Assembly: GCA_964386435.1 (NCBI GenBank)
Contig: CAYLSV010000113.1
Span: forward strand, 1 to 10,638
From: CAYLSV01 sp964386435
Lineage (GTDB): Bacteria; Planctomycetota; Phycisphaerae; Tepidisphaerales; Tepidisphaeraceae
DNA: 10,638 nt
Direction of reading: 5' to 3'
The position numbers were made by a program, and so were the translations under genes. The notes under the pieces are model-generated. The model did not search any database and was not told where the DNA came from. It saw only the letters and a program-made list of their open reading frames with translations. Below, one piece after another: positions 5,587-10,638 of this stretch; the first letter of the stretch is position 1; every line of letters begins with the position of its first letter.

Positions 5587-6806
5587 GGCGGTTCGGCCGC
5601 TACGCTGTGCTTGTGGCCGGGCCGATCAATGTCGTGCGGATCGCCGCGTTCCTGGCGTGCAGTTGGACGTGGGTGATCGGGATGTTCCTGCCGATCCTGC
5701 TGGTGCGGGATCTGGGGCCGATCGGGTGGGCGATCTTCGCGGTGCCCAACGTGATCGGGGCGGCGGCGATGGGGTGGCTGGTGCCGTCGGCCGAGGCGTC
5801 GCGGCGAATGGAACAGGAGCACGGCCGGGCGATGCAGACGTTCGCCATCGTGACCATCGCGTTTCAGGTTTACTTCCTCGGCGGCCTGCTGCCGGGGCTG
5901 GTCGGGCCCTGGGCGTTTGCCGGGTTCGGCGTGGCGCTGATCGCCGCCATCGTGCCGGCGTGGCGGCGGGCGACGACCGGCGTGTTCCTCGCCCCGGCGG
6001 TGTGGCTGGCGAGCCTCGCGCTCATCGGCGTCTCGGGGCACGCGCTGGCGTTGCCGACGCCGCAGCAGCCGGCCATGGCCGAGATGCTCGGCCTCGGCAT
6101 CGCGTGCTTGTTCGGCTTCGCCTTGTGCCCATACCTCGATCCGACGTTTCACCGCGCTCGCCAGCTCGCCGGCGATTACGGCCGTGGGGCGTTCGGCGTC
6201 GGGTTCGGGGCATTTTTCCTGGCGATGATCCTTGGCACGCTGCTCTACGCCCCGGTGGCGCTGGGCGGCGTGTTGCCGGCGCTCGTTGGCGTTCACATCG
6301 TCATGCAGGCGACGTACACGGTGGCGGTGCATCGGCGGGAGATGGTTGACTTGCACGCCCGCACCTGCGGCGGCGGCTGGCGATTCGGGCTCAGCGTGCC
6401 GATGTTCGCGGGCTTGGCGATCGGGCTGTTGCTGGCGGTGGACGCGGTGGTCGTCGCGGCGGTGTGGCCGGGGGCGACGCCGTTCGGCGGATTCACGCTG
6501 CCGGAGCTGATTTACCGCGGCTTCCTCGGGTTCTACGGCCTGCTCTTCCCCGCATACGTCTGGCTGATGGTCGTCGGGCGGCGGGGCGTGCCGACGCGGC
6601 AGGACTGGGGCGTTTACGCGGCGGCGGTGGGGCTGGCGCTGCCGTTCTTCGCCGTCGGGTTTTTGGGCGGGTCGATGATCTGGGTGGGCGTGGGCATGGT
6701 GCCGGTGATGCTGGCCCGCGGGTTCATCCGCCCGGTAGTTGCCCGGTCCGCAGATCGTGAAGCAGCGCCTCGGCCGCCCGGCGACCCGATGCCAGCGCGC
6801 CGTTGA
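5583..6806 (+). CDS. polytopic membrane protein of unknown function
   Basis: The 407-residue protein starts at GTG 5583, overlapping the PP-loop gene stop as GTGA, so the two are likely co-translated. Long hydrophobic stretches occur throughout, beginning YAVLVAGPINVVRIAAFLA and ending GLALPFFAVGFLGGSMIWVG. I estimate ten to twelve membrane helices, separated by short loops and one more polar loop (YLDPTFHRARQLAGDYGRG). The overall look is that of a secondary transporter. The motif GWAIFAVPNVIGAAAMGWLV recalls symporters loosely, but I cannot assign a family. After the last helix, an Arg/Pro-rich tail (from about 6738) is read through the 3' end of the convergent FAD gene, an 83-base overlap. 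The tail is probably not conserved. Confidence 0.7.
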   Translation: MRRFGRYAVLVAGPINVVRIAAFLACSWTWVIGMFLPILLVRDLGPIGWAIFAVPNVIGAAAMGWLVPSAEASRRMEQEHGRAMQTFAIVTIAFQVYFLGGLLPGLVGPWAFAGFGVALIAAIVPAWRRATTGVFLAPAVWLASLALIGVSGHALALPTPQQPAMAEMLGLGIACLFGFALCPYLDPTFHRARQLAGDYGRGAFGVGFGAFFLAMILGTLLYAPVALGGVLPALVGVHIVMQATYTVAVHRREMVDLHARTCGGGWRFGLSVPMFAGLAIGLLLAVDAVVVAAVWPGATPFGGFTLPELIYRGFLGFYGLLFPAYVWLMVVGRRGVPTRQDWGVYAAAVGLALPFFAVGFLGGSMIWVGVGMVPVMLARGFIRPVVARSADREAAPRPPGDPMPARR

Positions 6807-7933
6807 GGCTGCCGGTGGCGAGGTGATCACCGGCGACGTAAAGCCCCGGCCGCCGCCGCACGGGCTTGCTCGGCGGCGAGAGCGTCGGCTGGGCAGGCAG
6901 TGCCTTGTCGATCGTTTGCGCCCGCAGCAGCCGCCACCCGCGGACCTGCGGGCCGAACCAGCTTGCCAGTTCATCCCGCACCGCCGCCTCGGGCGCGGCA
7001 TGCCGGCCGATCAGCGACACGGCGATCAACGACTGACCGGCCGGGGCGTAGCTCGGCTGCGCGTCCGACAGCACCGCGACGTTGTTCACCAACCCGCCCG
7101 CGCCGCCGAGGGCCAGCAGCGGCTCACCCTTCATCGGCGAGGCCTCGGCGGCGAAGTGCAGGCACGTCGTCGCGTGCCACGTCATTTGCTCCACGTCGTC
7201 GCCCAGCAGGTCCGCCGCCGCGTCGCCGTCCGTCGCCACCACCACGGCGTCGGCATCGACATCTTCAATCCGCCCGATTGGCTCGTTCAGCCGCACCGCC
7301 TCCGCCGGCAGTCGGGCCGCCATCTGCCGCGGGATCGCCTCGATGCCGCCCGCCGGGAGCGTCGCCGTCGCTGAAGCAGCGGAACAGGAACGCGAACAGC
7401 CGGCAGCTGGTCGCCAGCTCGTCCTCCAAGAACACGCCGCCGAAGAACGGGCGAAAGAAGCGGTTCAGGATGTGCTCGCTCATGCCGTGCCGCCGCAGGT
7501 AATCGCGCGTCGACTGCTCCGGCTCGTGCAGCAGTTCGTCGAAATCCATCGCCCTCAGTCGCAGCCACAGCCTGCCCAGCGCCACCTTGTCGGCGGTTGT
7601 CGCCAGCGTCGTCGTCGCCGTCGAAAGCGTATACCGCGGTGCCCGCAGCGGGTCGGCCGCCCGGTCGAACCGCTCGCCGAGCCACACCGCCGCCCCCGGC
7701 ACGAACGCCCCGAGCCGCAGCGCGTCGTAGTCCAGCAGCGGCTTCGCCTCGGGGTAACTTGTCAGGAAAATCTGGAACCCGCGGTCGAGCGTGAAGCCGT
7801 CGACCATGTCGCTCCGCACCCGCCCGCCCACGGCGTCGCCGGCTTCGATCAGCGTCGCCCGGACACCGGCTTGCTGCAGATACAACGCGCAGCTCAACCC
7901 CGCCACACCCGCACCGATGATCTGGACGTTCAC
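6724..7933 (-). pseudogene. FAD-dependent amine-oxidase/desaturase-like oxidoreductase, one frameshift
   Basis: Translation starts at GTG 7933; an in-frame TAA 9 bases upstream rules out an earlier start. The N-terminus NVQIIGAGVAGLSCALYL has the FAD-binding GxGxxG (G7, G9, G12), E30 for the ribose, and the GGR motif (36-38). The first frame runs to FLFRCFSDGDA near 7363. The match then continues in another frame with LPAGGIEAIPRQMAARLPAE, and ends with GLYVAGDHLATGSLNGALAS, the C-terminal FAD loop, before TGA 6724-6726. One base too many or two too few within 7357-7363 explains the break (GACGCTCCCGGCGGG on the minus strand). Repaired, it would be about 402 residues, normal for NAD(P)/FAD-dependent proteins related to phytoene desaturase and protoporphyrinogen oxidase. 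The substrate is unknown. It lies 22 bases after the small gene ending at 7956 and probably shares its transcript. Confidence 0.8.
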
Positions 7934-7955
7934 GGGGGCAGGTTAGCGATCAACC

Positions 7956-8270
7956 TCACGCCGCCGCGTGGACTTCTTCGTTGGCCGGCTCGTCCGCCGG
8001 TTGCTCCACGTCGGCCGCCAAGTGCTCCACCGCCACGATCGGCGGCTCGCCCTCGGGCAAACCGGCCAGCACGTTTTTCACCAGCCCGCTTGCCGACGCC
8101 GGGTCGGCCTCGTGGAGGATGGCGACGTACAGATGCCCGCCGCTGGCCCGCAGGGTGTCGCCCGGGTGCAGCACACCCAGCTCATCGGTGATGCGAGCCC
8201 GGCTCGACAACAGCTTCGCCACCTGCCGGGCGGTGCCGATCTCGCGGCAGTAGAACTTCACCAGGCTCAT
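7956..8270 (-). CDS. hypothetical 104-residue protein with acidic tail
   Basis: I chose the ATG at 8270, giving MSLVKFYCREIGTARQVAKL. The frame is open further upstream, but that part is Arg-rich and looks like translated intergenic DNA. The body (about residues 1-80) alternates short strands and helices, including DELGVLHPGDTLRASGGHLY; residues 85-104 are rich in Glu, Ala and Pro (VEQPADEPANEE). There is no signal peptide and no membrane segment. I recognise no family. Its stop lies 22 bases before the start of the FAD oxidoreductase, so the two form a minus-strand unit divergent from enolase. Confidence 0.6.
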   Translation of the reverse strand: MSLVKFYCREIGTARQVAKLLSSRARITDELGVLHPGDTLRASGGHLYVAILHEADPASASGLVKNVLAGLPEGEPPIVAVEHLAADVEQPADEPANEEVHAAA

Positions 8271-8460
8271 CGGCCGCCCGGTCCGCCGCGCCCGCGCCCG
8301 GCCGCGACGAACCGCGGCTTCGGTTTGTGACTCGCCCATCCACGCGTGGCGGCGGTGGACGGGCGTGAGCAGTTCCGTACTCTCGTGGGTGCGGATCCCG
8401 CCGCCGGGCAGCGAGCGGGAGAGGAAGTTGCGGAATCGGCGAGGCACGAGGCAACCTTCC

Positions 8461-8490
8461 GTTTCCCGCCATCCCCCGGCAAGGGGAAAC
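8461..8490. repeat. inverted repeat / hairpin
   Basis: GTTTCCC (8461-8467) pairs perfectly with GGGAAAC (8484-8490). Inside it, GCC (8468-8470) pairs with GGC (8478-8480) around ATCCCCC, leaving a bulge of three bases on one side. No T-run follows on either strand, so it is not a typical terminator. It could be a structured leader, a protein-binding site or chance in GC-rich DNA. Confidence 0.5.
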
Positions 8491-8611
8491 TGGCCATATC
8501 GCGTTCGGTTTACGTGAAGCATGCGCCGCACCCGCAGCAACAACCGCCGCAACCGTTACACGCCGCGCCGCCCGCCCAGTTTGACAGCCCAAGTTTCTGC
8601 GCTTTGTGCCC

Positions 8612-8639
8612 TTGTGGCCGGGCCGGCCATCGCTAGGAT
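8612..8639 (+). promoter_or_regulatory. eno: possible enolase promoter
   Basis: TTGTGG (8612-8617) and TAGGAT (8634-8639, four of six matches to TATAAT) are 16 bases apart and would start transcription about 45 bases before the enolase ATG. A perfect TTGACA at 8581-8586 lies nearby but pairs only with the poor TTGTGC at 8604. The assignment is a guess from position and consensus. Confidence 0.3.
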
Positions 8640-8689
8640 GCGCGCCGATTCTCGGAACCCACAAGCCCCGAACCCAGCCCCTCCCCACC

Positions 8690-9988
8690 ATGAGCGCCCT
8701 GATCGACGACGTCAAAGCCCGCCAGATCCTCGACTCCCGCGGCAACCCGACCGTGGAGGTCGACGTGCTGCTGGAAGACGGCAGCCTCGGCCGTGCGGCC
8801 GTGCCCTCGGGCGCCAGCACCGGCGAGAACGAGGCCGTCGAGCTGCGCGATGGCGACAAGAACTCTTACCTCGGCAAGGCCGTCACCAAGGCCGTCGCCA
8901 ACGTCAACGAGACGCTCGCCCCGGCGCTTTTGGGCATGGACGGCCGCGATCAGGAGGCCGTGGACGCCGCGATGATCGACATCGACGGCACGGAGAACAA
9001 GGGCAACCTGGGGGCCAACGCCATCCTCGGCGTGAGCATGGCCGTCGCCCACGCCGCGGCCGAGAGCAGTGGGTTGCCGCTGTGGCGTTACCTGGGCGGC
9101 CCGGCGGCCAAGACGCTGCCGGTCCCCATGCTCAACATCCTCAACGGCGGCAAGCACGCCGACAACACGGTCGATTTCCAGGAGTTCATGATCCAGCCGT
9201 GGGGCTTCGACCGCTTCGACGAGGCGCTGCGGGCCGGCGTCGAAATTTACCACGCGCTCAAGGGCGTGCTCAAGAAGCGCGGCCTCTCCACCGCCGTCGG
9301 CGACGAGGGCGGCTTCGCCCCGAACCTCGAGAGCAACGAGGACGCCCTGAAGGTCATCGAAGAGGCTACCGACGCCGCGGGGTACAAGTGGGGCGAGCAG
9401 ATCTTCGTCGCCCTCGACCCGGCCATGAGCGAGCTATGGAATGAGGCCGAAAAGGACGGCAAAACCGGCTACAAGTTCTTCAGCAGCACGCAAGAAGTGA
9501 TGTCGAGCGACGACATCGCCGGCCTGTGGGCCGAGTGGTGCGGCAAGTACCCGATCCGCAGCATCGAAGATGGCCTCGCCGAGAACGACTGGGATGGCTG
9601 GAAGACGCTGACCGACAAGGTCGGCGACAAGGTCCAACTCGTCGGCGACGACCTGTTCGTCACCAACAAAAAGTTCCTCGACAAGGGCATCAAAATGGGT
9701 GCGGCCAACGCGATCCTGGTGAAAGTCAACCAGATCGGCACGCTCAGCGAGACCTTCGACGCCGTCAACCACGCGATCCGCAACAAGTACAGCGCGATCC
9801 TCTCTCACCGCAGCGGCGAGACGGAGGACAGCACCATCGCCGACCTCGCCGTCGCCACCAACTGCGGCCAGATCAAGACCGGTGCCCCCGCCCGCAGCGA
9901 CCGCAATGCCAAGTACAACCAATTGCTCCGCATCGCCGAGCTCCTGGGCGACGAACAGCAGTACGGCGGCAGCTTCTGGAACAAGTGA
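8690..9988 (+). CDS. eno: enolase (phosphopyruvate hydratase)
   Basis: Enolase converts 2-phosphoglycerate to phosphoenolpyruvate in glycolysis and the reverse reaction in gluconeogenesis; it is cytosolic and Mg-dependent. The 432-residue length is normal. All key residues are visible: the SGASTGENEA loop (40-49), H156 in GGKHADN, E165, E206 in GDEGGFAPN, Mg ligands D243 (ALDPA), E293 (SIED) and D320 (VGDD), the catalytic base K345 in the signature ILVKVNQIGTLSE, the SHRSGETEDS loop (372-381) and K396. Start ATG 8690 gives the standard MSALIDDVKARQILDSRGNP beginning. The pyrimidine-rich sequence before it has no Shine-Dalgarno motif, so initiation must be SD-independent. Codon usage is strongly C-ending, as expected for a highly expressed native gene, and the frame is flawless. 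The Imm21-like gene follows after 7 bases. Confidence 0.98.
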   Translation: MSALIDDVKARQILDSRGNPTVEVDVLLEDGSLGRAAVPSGASTGENEAVELRDGDKNSYLGKAVTKAVANVNETLAPALLGMDGRDQEAVDAAMIDIDGTENKGNLGANAILGVSMAVAHAAAESSGLPLWRYLGGPAAKTLPVPMLNILNGGKHADNTVDFQEFMIQPWGFDRFDEALRAGVEIYHALKGVLKKRGLSTAVGDEGGFAPNLESNEDALKVIEEATDAAGYKWGEQIFVALDPAMSELWNEAEKDGKTGYKFFSSTQEVMSSDDIAGLWAEWCGKYPIRSIEDGLAENDWDGWKTLTDKVGDKVQLVGDDLFVTNKKFLDKGIKMGAANAILVKVNQIGTLSETFDAVNHAIRNKYSAILSHRSGETEDSTIADLAVATNCGQIKTGAPARSDRNAKYNQLLRIAELLGDEQQYGGSFWNK

Positions 9989-9995
9989 GCCGGCG

Positions 9996-10574
9996 ATGTC
10001 GTTCATCCGCAGCCTCCAGTTCCTGAACGACGGCGGCCCGGTGGTCATTTTGCCGCGAGCCGCATTGGGCGATTGGCACGGCCAGCCGCCGGACACGGAT
10101 GATGTGCCGGCCGGCGACTACGAGCGGGCATGCGAGGTCCAGCAGCAGGTCGGCCTGCTCTCGGCCGGCAACTCGACGGCCGTGGTGACGAACACCGTCG
10201 AGCATTTTCACCCGATCGAGTGGCTGCACCGGCCGGGCGAGGAAACGCTGTATCTCGTTGGCCACCACTACGGCGACGAAGGTTCGGATGCGGCACTCCA
10301 CGCGGCGTTGGAGCGGGAGGAGCCGAAGGCTTGGCACCGGCTTGGCGATGACCTGCCGGCGGCCGATTTAATCCTCTTCCACGCGGCCATGGGTGGCGAC
10401 GAGAACAACGAGTTGCCATCCAACGCCACGCGTGCAGTCATCGGCGATGCCTTGCCTGCTCCATTTTCGCTGCCGGCGGCGTCGGTTGATTGGGTCGATC
10501 TCGCCAATGAGCCGGGGGCGTTCGTCGAGTGGCAGGTCACGGTGATCCGGTGGCAGCCGATCGGCGCTGCGTGA
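9996..10574 (+). CDS. Imm21-like immunity family protein
   Basis: The 192-residue product starts at ATG 9996, 7 bases after the enolase stop. It shows the pattern I know from Imm21 (polymorphic-toxin immunity) proteins: an N-terminal NDGGPVVILPRAALGDWHG (11-29, GGP then LP), DYERACEV (41-48), a QVGLLSAGNSTAVV stretch, the EWLHR block, and ADLILFHAAMGGDE (123-136) with later strands ending VEWQVTVIRWQPI. There is no signal peptide or membrane segment, so it is cytosolic. Immunity proteins bind and block a partner toxin. No toxin gene is visible here, and the link with enolase is unusual. The family call is from memory of the motif layout and could be wrong; a hypothetical protein of another kind is the alternative. 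Confidence 0.55.
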   Translation: MSFIRSLQFLNDGGPVVILPRAALGDWHGQPPDTDDVPAGDYERACEVQQQVGLLSAGNSTAVVTNTVEHFHPIEWLHRPGEETLYLVGHHYGDEGSDAALHAALEREEPKAWHRLGDDLPAADLILFHAAMGGDENNELPSNATRAVIGDALPAPFSLPAASVDWVDLANEPGAFVEWQVTVIRWQPIGAA

Positions 10575-10604
10575 CGGCCGGACCTCCGCCGCGTGGCGGC
10601 GGGG

Positions 10605-10638
10605 CTGATCCTGCTGTTGACGCGTGGAACAGGATCAG
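10605..10638 (+). terminator. perfect 9-bp inverted repeat at the window end, possible terminator stem
   Basis: CTGATCCTG (10605-10613) pairs perfectly with CAGGATCAG (10630-10638) across a 16-base loop. It lies 31 bases after the stop of the Imm21-like gene, where a terminator is expected. A smaller stem, CCGCC/GGCGG around GCGT, lies just before it at 10586-10599. The window ends at the last stem base, so a following T-run cannot be seen, and the assignment stays open. Confidence 0.4.

Larger units (their letters stand above)
8271..8689. other. divergent intergenic region between the minus-strand unit and enolase
   Basis: These 419 bases should hold the promoters for both directions. They contain a perfect 7-bp hairpin (8461-8490), a possible enolase promoter near 8612-8639, and a stretch (8334-8410) that recalls a tRNA but fails its invariant positions. 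Open frames cross the region on both strands, but they are Arg/Pro-rich and show no family motif. I see no gene here. Confidence 0.5.

Noticed and set aside
5406..7001. 531-codon open frame antisense to the PP-loop and membrane genes
   Set aside because: Low-complexity Arg/His/Pro product from codon bias; the + strand frames code for recognisable proteins.
7082..8191. 369-codon + strand frame opposite the FAD gene and small hypothetical
   Set aside because: Crosses two genes on the other strand, Arg/Pro-rich, no family features.
8334..8410. tRNA-like stretch (GCCC ... GGGC ends, T-stem-like GTGGG/CCCGC; its reverse strand reads GGGIRTHE as tRNA antisense frames often do)
   Set aside because: The T-loop lacks the invariant T55 and A58, the acceptor stem has several mismatches, and no anticodon arm or CCA end is found. 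At most a fossil.
8271..8552. Upstream extension of the 104-residue minus-strand protein
   Set aside because: The added part is Arg-rich, contains the tRNA-antisense-like GGGIRTHE string and lacks protein-like patterning; ATG 8270 is more natural.
8521..9444. 307-codon + strand frame overlapping the first part of enolase
   Set aside because: An out-of-frame shadow of enolase with Arg/Gly-rich content.
9434..10096. 220-codon frame antisense to the 3' part of enolase
   Set aside because: Val/Ala/Asp-rich mirror of C-ending enolase codons with no motif.
1..10638. CRISPR array, rRNA, retron or diversity-generating element
   Set aside because: No regularly spaced repeats, rRNA signatures or reverse-transcriptase motifs were seen on either strand.

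Overview
The window looks like a chromosomal segment of a GC-rich bacterium, most likely a planctomycete of the Phycisphaerae type. This is an inference from four things: the style of the proteins, frequent GTG starts, several genes without a clear Shine-Dalgarno sequence, and the C39-peptidase/rhodanese/MauE gene combination. Housekeeping (enolase) and accessory genes are mixed. The left third is visibly less GC-rich (hand counts: bases 541-600 35/60 and 901-960 33/60, against 40/60 for 8941-9000 in enolase).

Left region (1-3355, + strand). The window opens with the last 22 codons of a PQQ-dependent sugar (glucose/sorbosone) dehydrogenase-like gene. A tight operon of exported or membrane proteins follows: a small Cys-containing secreted protein, a type I membrane protein with signal peptide and C-terminal anchor, a C39-peptidase/two-TM/rhodanese fusion, a MauE/DoxX-type redox membrane protein, and a 76-residue hypothetical. 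Three of these five genes carry exactly one in-frame stop, each of a different kind (TAA at 162, TAG at 1213, TGA at 2980). Frames and gene overlaps are otherwise intact. The cluster reads as an envelope thiol/sulfur-transfer module that is either freshly decaying, mis-sequenced, or read through.

Scar region (3356-4138). This holds a wrecked IS3-type transposase orfA on the minus strand, frameshifted by a 17-bp tandem duplication, and a second helix-turn-helix fragment. About 400 bp without a supported gene follow.

Middle region (4139-6806, + strand). Here lie a zinc-dependent medium-chain dehydrogenase whose codon usage flips at its domain boundary, a truncated QueC/ExsB-like PP-loop protein with an altered signature, and a polytopic membrane protein of unknown function whose end overlaps the next, convergent gene.

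Right region (6724-10638). A minus-strand pair comprises a small hypothetical followed by an FAD-dependent amine-oxidase/desaturase-like protein split by one frameshift. A 419-bp divergent intergenic region with a strong hairpin comes next, then an intact enolase (+) and, 7 bp after it, a protein resembling the Imm21 immunity family with no toxin in view. The window ends in a perfect 9-bp inverted repeat that may be a terminator stem.
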